Positions 9,653-19,300 of a DNA stretch of 51,413 bases are shown piece after piece (within the stretch, counting starts at the first letter, position 1; every line of letters begins with the position of its first letter). Position numbers and translations under genes: made by a program. The notes beneath the pieces are model-generated. The model saw only the letters and a program-made list of their open reading frames with translations, was not told the DNA's origin and searched no databases. The stretch covers positions 1-51,413 of the forward strand of contig JALSUP010000193.1 in assembly GCA_027071315.1 (NCBI GenBank), read 5' to 3'. The stretch is from Sulfurovum sp. (lineage in GTDB: Bacteria > Campylobacterota > Campylobacteria > Campylobacterales > Sulfurovaceae).

Positions 9653-11681
9653 TCCTCTGGTCTCTGTGGTATTGGCCTCTTACAATGGCGAAAAGTATAT
9701 TGCCGCGCAGATCGATTCTATACTCTCCCAAAACTACAGTGCATTCGAAATGATCGTCTGTGACGATGCTTCTACAGATGAAACGGTCCGCATTGTGGAA
9801 GCCTATATGCAAAGGTATCCACAGATCTCTCTGTATAAAAACAGTGAACAGCTGGGATTTGTCAGTAATTTTGAAAAAGGGATCGGACTGGCGAAAAGTG
9901 ACTATGTCGCTTTGAGTGATCAGGACGATATTTGGGAAAATGACAAGATAAGGAGACAGATGCAGGCAATGCTGGCAGCAGAGAAGAGAGAGCCGGACAG
10001 ACCCGTGATGATCCACTCAGACCTCTCTGTGATCGATGCAGAGGAGAAGGTAAAGCATGCCTCGTACTTCAGGCTGAAACGGTACAGACTGAAAAAGAGT
10101 AAAGACCTGGGACACATTACCGGACCCTCGGGGGTGATGGGCAATACCATACTGTTCAACCGGGCACTGAAAGAGAAGATATTGCCTTTTCCTGAATGTC
10201 TTGCCTTTCATGACCAGTGGATCGCGCTGGTCAATGAAGTGTCTGGTATCCGTGTTACGCTGGATATGCCGTTGGTACGTTACCGAATACATCAGGATAA
10301 TCAGAGTAATTCTGAAGAGAAGGTGGGTGTAGATAAGATAAATGTTCTTTCCTCTTTTTTGAGAAGGGAGTTAACACCTCCCTATTTGAATTCTGCACGT
10401 GCATGTATGGTGGAAGAAGTCTTAACGAGGTATGTCTTAGAGAAAGATGACGAGGTACTTTTAACCCACTTTTTAGTGTATTTAAAAGGAAAAAAAGGCT
10501 CTTTGGCATTGCTACGTATTTTGTGGAAATACGATCTACTGAAGCGTGACTTTGCATACCGACTTGCATTTTCTCTTAATTACCTCTGTTTTAAAGAGAA
10601 GCAAGGGAAGTTATACTTTTTTGGTTTCTCTCACTGGAAACGGCACTTCATCAAAGCATTTTTTGTTACTGAGGGAGAGATCGTTTTTTGTCAGACACTG
10701 GATGAAGCACACGCAAAGGGAATGAAAACTGACTCTCCTGTCTATATATGGGGAAAAAAACCATTTGTTGAAGTGGAGGCTTACATAAAAGAGAACCGCT
10801 CTCCTCTTTATCGTGTGGAAGACGGGTTCATCCGCTCTGTCTCTCTGGGTTCAGACCTGACCAAAGCCTACTCCCTGGTAGTGGACAGCAGAGGGATCTA
10901 TTTCGATCCTCATACCGAGAGTGACCTTGAAGTGATGCTGAATGAAAGATATTTTGATGCTGTGTTGATAGCACGTTCCCAAAAACTGCAAGCGTACCTG
11001 AGTGACAAAAGAATTTCAAAATACAATGCAGACAGGGAAGGGCAGATCGTATTGCCAAATTTGAAAGTGGGGCAGCGTGTGATCCTGGTACCAGGTCAGG
11101 TGGAAGATGATGCTTCCATCCGATACGGTGCTGACGGTATGAGCAATCTGGAATTGTTGAAAAGAGTTGCAGCAGCCGAAAGAGATGCCTATATCATTTT
11201 CAAGCCACACCCTGATGTGCAGGCCGGAAACCGTAAAGGGGCTGTTACAGTCACTGAAGCGGAAAAGTACTGCAATGTCTGCATAGAGAATGTCACGCCG
11301 GACTCTCTTTTTGATCTTGTCGATGAAGTCCATACCATGACATCACTGCTGGGTTTTGAAGCACTGATACGGGGGAAAGAGGTGACGACCTACGGTCTGC
11401 CTTTTTATGCAGGCTGGGGCTTGACAACAGATAAAAGAACACTCTCGAGACGCAGACGCCAACGCAGTCTTGATGAACTGGTCGCAGCCGCGCTCATTTG
11501 CTACCCGCGCTATATCAATCCGTTAGATGACAAACCCTGTGAAGTGGAAGTGCTTCTTGAAGTACTGGATAAAGAGATAAAACGTTATAATAAGAACAGC
11601 TTTTATAAAGCATACAGGGATGGTCGGAATGCTGCATCCCGAACACTGCAACGATGGATAAAGGTATTGAAAAGTGAATAA
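9642..11681 (+). CDS. GT2 glycosyltransferase fused to a single KpsC-type capsule transferase module
   Basis: A 679-residue two-part protein. Residues about 1-235 are a GT2 domain (VSVVLASYNGEKYIAAQI, CDDASTDET, SDQDDIWENDKI, FHDQWIALV). After a linker, residues about 345-660 match one module of KpsC, the beta-Kdo transferase that builds the lipid-anchor linker of group 2 capsules: EDGFIRSVSLGSDL, LVVDSRGIYFDP, VPGQVEDDASI, FKPHPDVQAGNRKG, DEVHTMTSLLGFEALIRGK and YGLPFYAGWGLT. Classical KpsC has two such modules; here the first is replaced by a GT2 domain. I start at ATG 9642 (MQHDPLVSVV), which has GGGAGATA in front. An in-frame ATG at 9606 is less likely. Codons about 10300-10800 are more AT-rich than the flanks. 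Confidence 0.85.
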   Translation: MQHDPLVSVVLASYNGEKYIAAQIDSILSQNYSAFEMIVCDDASTDETVRIVEAYMQRYPQISLYKNSEQLGFVSNFEKGIGLAKSDYVALSDQDDIWENDKIRRQMQAMLAAEKREPDRPVMIHSDLSVIDAEEKVKHASYFRLKRYRLKKSKDLGHITGPSGVMGNTILFNRALKEKILPFPECLAFHDQWIALVNEVSGIRVTLDMPLVRYRIHQDNQSNSEEKVGVDKINVLSSFLRRELTPPYLNSARACMVEEVLTRYVLEKDDEVLLTHFLVYLKGKKGSLALLRILWKYDLLKRDFAYRLAFSLNYLCFKEKQGKLYFFGFSHWKRHFIKAFFVTEGEIVFCQTLDEAHAKGMKTDSPVYIWGKKPFVEVEAYIKENRSPLYRVEDGFIRSVSLGSDLTKAYSLVVDSRGIYFDPHTESDLEVMLNERYFDAVLIARSQKLQAYLSDKRISKYNADREGQIVLPNLKVGQRVILVPGQVEDDASIRYGADGMSNLELLKRVAAAERDAYIIFKPHPDVQAGNRKGAVTVTEAEKYCNVCIENVTPDSLFDLVDEVHTMTSLLGFEALIRGKEVTTYGLPFYAGWGLTTDKRTLSRRRRQRSLDELVAAALICYPRYINPLDDKPCEVEVLLEVLDKEIKRYNKNSFYKAYRDGRNAASRTLQRWIKVLKSE

Positions 11682-12867
11682 TCTCAGGTCTGTAAAAGAC
11701 AAAAAAATACTTTTTTTACAAGGACCTATGGGTTCCTTTTTTAAACGAATGGATCATAATTTTCGTAAACGTGGCGCTATTACTTATCGTATCGGTTTTA
11801 ATATGGGAGATCAGTTCTATTCCTGTAAAGATAACTATACTGCATTTAGAGAGAAACCTGAGAATTGGCCAAAATTTATTGAATCTTTTTTAAACGAAAA
11901 AGAGATCGATATACTCTTTTTATTTGGCGATTGTCGCTATTATCAGAGTATTGCAACAGAAGTTGCAAAAAAAAATAATATTGTTACCTATGTTTTTGAA
12001 GAGGGCTATCTTCGTCCACATTATATTACTATGGAAAAAGAGGGGGTCAATGCTTTCAGCCAGTTAAGTAAAGATCCAAGTTTCTATCTGTCATTGCCTG
12101 TTGAAATTGTATATGAACCGGAACATACACACAATAGTAAGACAAGAATGATCATTTCTTCGACGATCTATTATGCGCTTTCGAATCTTTTTGGATATAG
12201 ATACCCATATTATGTACATCATCGTGATTTTTCTGCAAGCAAAGAGGCTTTCTTTGGGATCAGGGGTGCCTTTCGAAAGCTTCTTTATCTTTTCACTGAG
12301 AGAAAGTGCCGAAATTTACTGACCAGTTCACTTTCCAAAAAATACTATTTTGTCCCACTTCAGACGCATAACGATTTTCAAATTTTACAGCATTCAGACT
12401 ATCAGTCCATTGAGAAATTCATTATTGAAGTACTGGAGTCTTTTGCACGGTCGGTGCCAAAAGAGAGTTATCTGGTCTTTAAACACCACCCTGTAGATCG
12501 GGGACGGAAGAATTACAGCTCTTTTATTTTGGAGCAGGCGAAAATACTGAATATTAAAACACGTGTTCTGGTACTGCATGATGTCTTTCTGCCTGATATT
12601 CTGCGGCATGCCAAAGCAACGGTGACCATCAACAGTACTGTAGGATTGACTTCTATTGCTTACGGCATCCCTACGATTACTTTGGGAGATGCTATTTACG
12701 ACATAGAAGGCTTAACGAACAGAGGCAAAGCACTGGATCGGTTCTGGTATGAACATGAGGTACCGAATGCGGAGCTTTACCAGAAATACAAACAGTTCCT
12801 TATTCAAAATACTCAGTTGAACGGCAGCTTTTACGGACGTATGCCTGAAGAGCTACAAAATTTATAA
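11674..12867 (+). CDS. kpsS: KpsS-like capsule polysaccharide transferase/export protein
   Basis: A 397-residue protein of the Capsule_synth family. KpsS adds the first beta-Kdo to phosphatidylglycerol, and KpsC extends it. Family motifs are KILFLQGPMGSFFKRM at the N-terminus, FNMGDQFYSC, FEEGYLRPHYITMEKEGVN, FKHHPVDRG and the C-terminal TINSTVGLTSIAYGIPTITLG. The start is GTG at 11674, inside the end of the preceding gene. The reading frame is markedly richer in A and T runs than the neighbouring rml genes, suggesting separate acquisition. It is the last gene of the operon and overlaps the convergent lipoprotein gene by 6 bp. Confidence 0.88.
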   Translation: MNNLRSVKDKKILFLQGPMGSFFKRMDHNFRKRGAITYRIGFNMGDQFYSCKDNYTAFREKPENWPKFIESFLNEKEIDILFLFGDCRYYQSIATEVAKKNNIVTYVFEEGYLRPHYITMEKEGVNAFSQLSKDPSFYLSLPVEIVYEPEHTHNSKTRMIISSTIYYALSNLFGYRYPYYVHHRDFSASKEAFFGIRGAFRKLLYLFTERKCRNLLTSSLSKKYYFVPLQTHNDFQILQHSDYQSIEKFIIEVLESFARSVPKESYLVFKHHPVDRGRKNYSSFILEQAKILNIKTRVLVLHDVFLPDILRHAKATVTINSTVGLTSIAYGIPTITLGDAIYDIEGLTNRGKALDRFWYEHEVPNAELYQKYKQFLIQNTQLNGSFYGRMPEELQNL

Positions 12868-13731
12868 TTCACCCCGATAGATAAGCTTCATCACCTTGTC
12901 TATCATCTTTTTTTGCGTGCTGCTGTCACCGCTTTCTACCTCAATGTTGACATAGCCGTGCCTACTTTTGTACAGGGCAATATAGTTGGACATGGAGTTG
13001 TCGTTGCTGCCTCTGCTGACACGTTCGTACTTGACATTGAGACCCTGACTGTTCAAAGCATTGATCTTCTTTTGATTGGTATTTTTTCCGGCAAGGTAGA
13101 CAAGCGAATCTTCATCATGCAACCCTTTTTTGCTTCCTATTGCAATTTTCCCCGCAGGGTAAGACTTTGTTTTGTTTGATGTGACTCTCATAGAAACGGT
13201 GCCTTCTCCTCCAAATTTGCTATGACCGTTTTTATTGTTATGCAGAGTGAGGTAGGGCATTTGTTTAGGTTTAAAGGTATCGATGATCTTGAAAATGGTT
13301 TGGCTGTAGTGTGAGCCGGCTTTGAAGTTTCTGTTCGGGTCTTTTCCTCCGGCATATCTGTTTCCGTTGGCTTCAACGGCCAGAAAACCACCGCCATACT
13401 TTTTGCTTGCATAGACTGCTGCATCAAGGGCTGCATTTTCATTGTCATGCGGCAGGAACCAGAAAGGGCCGTTTGGCTGTTTGGTATTGCGTACGAGTAT
13501 GAGGTTCCACTTTTTACCATTGTCGACAAAAGAGATCCTGTTGGCACAAAGGTCATCCATACGCCAGTTGTTGCGTTTAATGTCTGCAGAGGCAGAAGAG
13601 GAACTCAGAGTCTCTTTTTTGACTGTTCTGTTCAGATCTTCGGGTAAAGGACAATTGAGTTTCACACAGCCGGTGAGAGAGAAGAGCAGCAGGGAGAGCG
13701 GCACTGTGAAAAAGAGCAGATTTTTTTTCAT
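12862..13731 (-). CDS. Putative M14-like zinc carboxypeptidase lipoprotein
   Basis: A 289-residue protein with a lipoprotein signal (lipobox LTGC, Cys22). I do not recognise a named orthologue. The arrangement of residues resembles the M14 carboxypeptidase core: H95-x-x-E98 in PHDNENA (metal ligands), N133-R134 in DPNRNF (substrate carboxylate binding), H164 in LTLHNN (third ligand), and a C-terminal Glu in YVNIEVESG in the place of the catalytic base. If so, it would trim peptides in the periplasm or at the membrane surface. It is translationally coupled to the glutathione peroxidase gene (TAATG). The family assignment is inference from motif order only. Confidence 0.55.
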   Translation of the reverse strand: MKKNLLFFTVPLSLLLFSLTGCVKLNCPLPEDLNRTVKKETLSSSSASADIKRNNWRMDDLCANRISFVDNGKKWNLILVRNTKQPNGPFWFLPHDNENAALDAAVYASKKYGGGFLAVEANGNRYAGGKDPNRNFKAGSHYSQTIFKIIDTFKPKQMPYLTLHNNKNGHSKFGGEGTVSMRVTSNKTKSYPAGKIAIGSKKGLHDEDSLVYLAGKNTNQKKINALNSQGLNVKYERVSRGSNDNSMSNYIALYKSRHGYVNIEVESGDSSTQKKMIDKVMKLIYRGEL

Positions 13732-14270
13732 TATTTCAATAATGCCTCAATATCATCTGAAAGTTCAGCAGGTTTGGTAGAGGAACCATAACGTTTGATG
13801 ACCTTGCCGTTTCTATCTATGAGAAATTTTGTAAAGTTCCATTTGATGCTTTGCGTACCAAGAAATCCGGGAGCCTCCTTCTTAAGATAAGTATATAGGG
13901 GATGGGTATGATCACCGTTGACATCTATTTTGGAAAAAAGTGGAAAGGTGACTCCATAATTGACTTTGCAAAAATTGTGTATCTCTTTTTCTGTTCCCGG
14001 TTCCTGCCCTTTAAACTGGTTACAGGGAAAGCCTAAAATTTCAAAGCCCTGGGCATGATATTTCTTGTAGATCTTTTCCAGGCCTTCATACTGTGGGGTG
14101 TAGCCACACTTGCTCGCGACATTGACCACAAGCAGCACTTTGTCTTTATAAATAGACATGGAAATCTCTTTTCCTCTAATATCTTTCGCTGTAAAATCAT
14201 AAAAATGTTTCATGTTCTCTCCAGCATGTATTGTGAATGTCATGGTTAATATAAGTAATAGTCTGAACAC
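13731..14270 (-). CDS. Glutathione peroxidase-like thiol peroxidase, probably exported
   Basis: A GPx-family protein of 179 residues from GTG 14270, or 160 from ATG 14213. Signatures are [16 protein letters not shown] (peroxidatic Cys), [13 protein letters not shown] (second Cys plus the catalytic Gln) and [11 protein letters not shown] (catalytic Trp/Asn). It reduces peroxides, most likely using thioredoxin-like donors. The longer start has AAAAGGA in front and gives a hydrophobic leader ([15 protein letters not shown]) that would send the enzyme to the periplasm; the shorter start also has GGAGAG before it. Location is therefore uncertain. It lies between an outer-membrane protein gene and a lipoprotein gene, which favours export. 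Confidence 0.88.
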   Translation of the reverse strand: MFRLLLILTMTFTIHAGENMKHFYDFTAKDIRGKEISMSIYKDKVLLVVNVASKCGYTPQYEGLEKIYKKYHAQGFEILGFPCNQFKGQEPGTEKEIHNFCKVNYGVTFPLFSKIDVNGDHTHPLYTYLKKEAPGFLGTQSIKWNFTKFLIDRNGKVIKRYGSSTKPAELSDDIEALLK

Positions 14271-14281
14271 TGTTTTTCCTT

Positions 14282-15433
14282 TTAAAATGCCTGATTGACA
14301 CCGACATAGACGGAGAATTCTCCGTCGTTACTGGTTGCCAGGTCAAGGTGCAGGTCTACTCCGGCCTTCTGCTGAATGGCATAGCGCAGTCCCACACCGC
14401 CGCTGTAGTAAAAACCGTTGTTTTCATCTCTGTTGTTACCTTCACCATCACCGACAGAACCGCCTGCAAGCTGTGCACCTCCGGCGAAGACAACCGCACG
14501 GTATTTGGTGTCGGGTATCTGGTAGCGGTACTCAGTCTGGGCAGCGGTAAGATAACGCGCTTTGTATTTTCCTATGGGGAAGCCTCTGAGTATTTTTCTG
14601 CTTCCCAATGCGGCCAAAGCACCGTCAGGAGTGCTTTCTGAGCTGTAAAATCCATAAAACTGATTGGCCCAGACATCCTCTTTATTGAATCCGGGTCTGT
14701 AAATTCTTGCATTGAGGGCTATGGAGCTGAAACTTTGCTTTGCACCAAGGAAGGTTGGTGAGTAGTTTGCCTGTAGAAGGATCCACTCGGCATTACGTGG
14801 AAAATATTTCTCTTTTTTATTGCGGGTATCATAAGAGAGGTCCAGTCCTACTGTGGCTCTTTTGGCATCAGAAGCACCGTTGTCTTCGAGAAATATCTTT
14901 CCCCGTTCATTGGCATCTGAAAATGTTTGTGACACATAAAAGATATGTCCACCTGCGAAGAGATGTTCTTTGACTTCATAGCTGAGCATCTGTGCCACAA
15001 AAAGAATGTCAATATTGTACTGTACCCCATCACCCGATTCCGGAAGTGTGTCTGATGATTCAAACCCAAAATCCCCATTGCTTGGAATGTCAAACTGAGA
15101 CTTGTTGTGCACGACTGAAAGGACTGTAATCGAACGTAACTTATCACCGTAGAGATAGGCATCATTCTTGGCAAAGGCAGACCAGCTTTTGGTGTTGGTG
15201 TACTGTGCACCACTCAGAAGCTGGGAAGGAGAAGAGTCTGGGTCAAGATTGTAAAGGTAGGTGACAGCCCCGCCCAGACCTGTACCGCTGGTCGGATTAC
15301 TGGAAATGAGAGGGACTATTTTGTAATGCCCCTCCTTGATGCTTTGAGTAATATCTATGGTGCTATTGTTATCTTCCGCGATGAGTAGAGAAGTCAACAA
15401 TAGAGAGAGAAATGCTAAGGTGATTTTTTGCAT
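14282..15433 (-). CDS. Omp85-superfamily outer-membrane beta-barrel protein (surface antigen domain)
   Basis: 383 residues with a signal peptide ([19 protein letters not shown]). After it the chain is made of alternating strands and ends in Phe (GVNQAF), as outer-membrane barrels do. The N-terminal segment [23 protein letters not shown] and repeated strands such as [21 protein letters not shown] resemble the Bac_surface_Ag (BamA/TamA C-terminal) barrel, but no POTRA domains are present, so it is not BamA itself. Substrate is unknown. It heads a three-gene minus-strand unit with the peroxidase and the M14-like lipoprotein. Confidence 0.7.
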   Translation of the reverse strand: MQKITLAFLSLLLTSLLIAEDNNSTIDITQSIKEGHYKIVPLISSNPTSGTGLGGAVTYLYNLDPDSSPSQLLSGAQYTNTKSWSAFAKNDAYLYGDKLRSITVLSVVHNKSQFDIPSNGDFGFESSDTLPESGDGVQYNIDILFVAQMLSYEVKEHLFAGGHIFYVSQTFSDANERGKIFLEDNGASDAKRATVGLDLSYDTRNKKEKYFPRNAEWILLQANYSPTFLGAKQSFSSIALNARIYRPGFNKEDVWANQFYGFYSSESTPDGALAALGSRKILRGFPIGKYKARYLTAAQTEYRYQIPDTKYRAVVFAGGAQLAGGSVGDGEGNNRDENNGFYYSGGVGLRYAIQQKAGVDLHLDLATSNDGEFSVYVGVNQAF

Positions 15434-15482
15434 AATGGGTCCTTGTTCAAATGTACCTGTTAAAAGTTATTATACAGAAAGA

Positions 15483-16100
15483 TTATAATCCCTTCATGAC
15501 AATTTCAAAAATATGATCTACCTCATGGTCTTCCAGAAAGACTGTTTTCTTAGTTTTAAAAAAATCCAGTATTTTTTTTGTCGGTAGTGCCGCTGCGTAG
15601 ATACAGGAGGGGTGGGCAGGTTTAAACGCCTGCATCAGAGAAATATCTTCTTCTATACGCTGTTCACAAATGTAGCACTTCTCTTCCGGGTAGAGTCTGC
15701 CTTCATAGTCGAGTAGGCTGATGTAGGCTTCACAGACAATGCGTTTGGGGTTCTGTTTGTCCCATTTTCTGGCTGCTGACAGCAAAAGGTCATAGTAAAA
15801 AGGCTCCAACTCTTCCGCATCTCTAAGATGGGGTTCGAACTTTTGGATGAAGTTGTGCCAAATGAGCAGTTTGTTTCTGTCAAAGAGCCAGGGGAAACCC
15901 ATGTGAGAGAGAGAACGAAGCCGTGGCATAAAACGACCATCTTCTCCTTCTACTTCAAAATCGACAAGGTTTCCCAATTGTAAAATGGAGTGTCTTGCAC
16001 CAAAAAAACGGTAATAGGTTTTTACTTCTGTTGCAGTTAAAACGGTGGCAATGGAGTCTTCGTTTTTTGCTTTTTTGACAGACAGTATAAACCCTTTGAT
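15483..16100 (-). CDS. recO: DNA repair protein RecO (apparent ATC start codon)
   Basis: RecO helps load RecA on SSB-coated single-stranded DNA in the RecFOR pathway. The frame reads KGFILSVKKAKNEDSIATVLT... and ends at 15483. A zinc-type Cys cluster is seen in EEKCYICEQRIEED with a later PSCIYAA. The N-terminus typical of this RecO subfamily (MKGFILSV) is complete except that the initiating codon at 16100-16098 reads ATC. It sits 5 nt after a perfect AAAGGAG, and an in-frame TAA lies a few codons upstream, so no ATG, GTG or TTG is available before this point. The first in-frame TTG (15977) would remove about 40 conserved residues. Length from ATC is 205 residues, normal for the group. Confidence 0.8.
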   Translation of the reverse strand: MKGFILSVKKAKNEDSIATVLTATEVKTYYRFFGARHSILQLGNLVDFEVEGEDGRFMPRLRSLSHMGFPWLFDRNKLLIWHNFIQKFEPHLRDAEELEPFYYDLLLSAARKWDKQNPKRIVCEAYISLLDYEGRLYPEEKCYICEQRIEEDISLMQAFKPAHPSCIYAAALPTKKILDFFKTKKTVFLEDHEVDHIFEIVMKGL

Positions 16101-16184
16101 ACAAACTCCTTTTGTTTTTACAGATTATAGTCAAAAGAGTATTAAAGAGTCAGCCACCATGCACACGTAGCCTGCGGGGCTTAA

Positions 16185-16213
16185 ACAATTCTTAACATAT
16201 TCTTAGGTATAAT
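16185..16213 (+). promoter_or_regulatory. Promoter of gltB
   Basis: A perfect -10 TATAAT lies at 16208-16213 with ACAATT at 16185-16190 at 17-bp spacing. The predicted transcript would start near 16220, leaving a leader of about 80 nt before gltB that contains the hairpin listed separately. Confidence 0.5.
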
Positions 16214-16237
16214 CCTCTCCATTTGGACAGTTTATAT

Positions 16238-16270
16238 TAAGGGTGTTGCCTATTATTAGAGGTGCCCTTA
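16238..16270 (+). promoter_or_regulatory. Leader hairpin upstream of gltB
   Basis: TAAGGGTGTT (16238-16247) pairs with GGTGCCCTTA (16261-16270): six Watson-Crick pairs then four G-U pairs, with a 13-nt loop. It lies in the predicted 5' leader about 30 nt before the start codon. It could affect gltB expression; no known riboswitch class is recognised. Confidence 0.35.
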
Positions 16271-16302
16271 GCTGTCATTTATATTATTTTTAAGGTTGGA
16301 AT

Positions 16303-19300
16303 ATGCAAGATTTATTTACTTCATTTAAGGACAATTGTGGTTTTGGGCTTTTAGCCTCTATAGACAACAAGCCTTCACATAAAAACTTAGAAGACGCTAT
16401 TACCTCACTCTCTCGTATGATGCACAGAGGTGCCATTGGTGCAGATGGTAAGACCGGTGACGGTTCAGGACTTCTTCTCTCTTTACCAAAATCATTTTTT
16501 GAGAAAAAAGCGGCAGACGAAGGTGTTTTCCTTCCTGAGATCTATGCTGTGGCCATGGTCTTTTCAAACAAAGAGAGCGATTTTGATGTCATTACAAGAG
16601 TGTGTCAGAACAATGACCTGAGAGTCATCTACACACGTACTGTACCTGTCGACACCAATGCACTCGGAGAGCAGGCACTTGCATCACTTCCAACCATGAA
16701 ACAAGTCTTTGTTGTCCCAAGTTCAGCAGTGGCAGTCAACCGATTTGAAGCCATGATCTACCTTTCACGTAAAGAGATTGAAGCAGAACTAAAAGAGGAT
16801 GAAACATTCTACATCCCTTCTTTCTCTACCTCGGTGATCTCGTACAAGGGGCTTGTGATGCCTACGCACATCAAAGAGTTCTATAAAGACTTGGCAGAGC
16901 CTGATTTTAAAATTTCATTCTGTCTTTTTCACCAGCGTTTTTCTACCAACACGCTACCACAATGGAAATTGGCACAACCGTTTAGAATGATTGCCCATAA
17001 TGGTGAGATCAACTCTGTGACAGCCAACCGTTTTAATGTGGCAGCCAAAATGGCAACAGTGAAATCTGAAGTCTTTACCGATGAAGAGATGACAAGATTG
17101 AAAGATGTCATTCAAAATGGTATGTCTGACTCTGCTTCTCTGGACAACTTTATGGAGTTCTTGCGTGTCAACGGTATGGACTTCTTTAAGGCGGCCCGTT
17201 CACTTGTACCGGCACCATGGCACAATGCCCCACATATGGACTCTGATGTCAGAGCATTCTATGAGTATGCATCAACCTGTTTTGAACCATGGGATGGCCC
17301 AGCGGCTGTTTCTATGACGGATGGCCGTTTTATTGGCTGTGTGCTTGACAGAAATGGACTCAGACCTGCAAAATACATTAGAACCACAGATAACAGACTG
17401 CTTATCTCTTCTGAGTATGGTGTACTTGAAGTGCCTGAAGATGAGATCGTTGAAAGAGGAAGACTGCAGTCTGGTGAAATGATGGGGATCGACCTGAAAT
17501 ATGGAAAATTACTGAAGTCAAATGAGATTGACAACTACCTGAAAGTGACGAATCCTTATAACAAGTGGTTAGGTAAAAACATGTCTTACCTCCAGGAGCA
17601 TGTTCCTCAAGCCCATGCGGAAGAGTGTGTGCAAGACCCTAAAGATATGGTCTCCAAGCAGCGTTACTTTAACTACACCTTAGAAGTCATGAGAGAAGTC
17701 ATTAGACCTATGATCGCTGAAGGTAAAGAGACCACAGGTGCTATGGGTGACGATACACCTATTGCAGCTTTCTCAAATGAACAGAGAAACTTTACAGACT
17801 TCTTTAAACAAAAGTTCGCACAGGTCACCAACCCGCCGATAGACCCTATTCGTGAAAAGACTGTTACAAGTCTGAACACAGGTTTTGGACCAGTTCAAAA
17901 CATATTGGCAGATGATCCTGAGCATGCAAAAAGACTTAAAACTGTACTTCCTGTGATGTCAGCAGAGAAATTTGCACTTTTAAAAGAGTTCGGAAATGAA
18001 AAAGATGAGAAGTTCGATCCTGCGTATAAAACAGGTGAGTATTCAACAGCGTATACCAATGATCTTAAAGGCAGTCTTGATACCTTGATCGAAATGGTCA
18101 TCGCTGATGTCCGTGACAATGGCGTAAGAACCATTATTTTAGATGACCGTTCACTTAATGCTGACAACAAAGTCATTCCTATGCTCATGGTGGTGGGACG
18201 TTTAAGTTCAGCATTGCTTGATGCAGAATTGCGTCAATTGACCAGTATTGTGGCTGTGACGGGAGAAGTTTTTGACCCACATTCGGCAGCGACCATGCTC
18301 TCATTTGGTGCAGCATCACTCTACCCGTACCTGCTTTACTATACAGTAGAACAGGTGACAGAAGTAGACCCTGCCGATATGAAGATGGTATTGAAGCGTT
18401 TCAGACGTGCCATGGGTGCCGGTCTTTTGAAGATCATGTCCAAAATGGGTATTTCAACACTCTCTTCTTACCGTAACTCACGTCTCTTTGATGTCATTGG
18501 ACTGGACAGAGAGATCGTCTCTGAGTGTTTCGCCGGAACAGAAGGACTTCTTCCGGGTCTTGGCTATGAAGATATCGATGCCCGTTTGAACACGAACCAT
18601 CAGCGTGCGTACACCACAGCATTTGAAGGGAAAAAGAATGCCCTTTACAAAGGTGGGTTCTATAAGTATAAAAGAGGAGAAGAGTTCCATGACTTCTCTC
18701 GTCCGACCATTTCTGCTATTCAGAAATCTGCACTCACAGGAAGCAAAGAAGATTATGAAGAGGTGAAAAGACTTGTCAACAAAAGAGACAAGAAATTCAT
18801 CCGTGACTTCTATGAACTCAAGAGTGACAGAAAAGCTATTAGCGTTAATGAGGTAGAACCTCTTTCCGAGATCTTTAAACGTTTCTCAACAGCGGCGATG
18901 TCTATGGGGTCCATTTCTCAGGAAGCACATGAAACGCTTGCGGTTGCCATGAACAAAATTGGTGCGAAGTCAAACTCAGGTGAGGGTGGAGAAGACCCTG
19001 CACGTTACGGAACAGAGAAGAACTCAAGCATTAAGCAGGTGGCTTCAGGACGTTTCGGTGTAACACCGGAGTATCTGCGTTCAGCGACTGAGATACAGAT
19101 CAAAGTGGCACAGGGTGCTAAACCGGGTGAGGGTGGACAGCTTCCGGGTTCTAAAGTTTCACCCCTGATCGCTTCATTGCGTTTTACAAAGCCGGGTGTG
19201 ACACTTATTTCACCTCCACCGCATCACGATATTTACTCTATTGAAGACTTGGCACAGCTGATCTTCGATATGAAGCAGATCAATCCGAATGCACGTGTGG

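Noticed and set aside
15483-15977. RecO starting at the in-frame TTG 15977
   Set aside because: This would delete about 40 conserved N-terminal residues (KGFILSV onward) that are still encoded upstream with a strong ribosome binding site.
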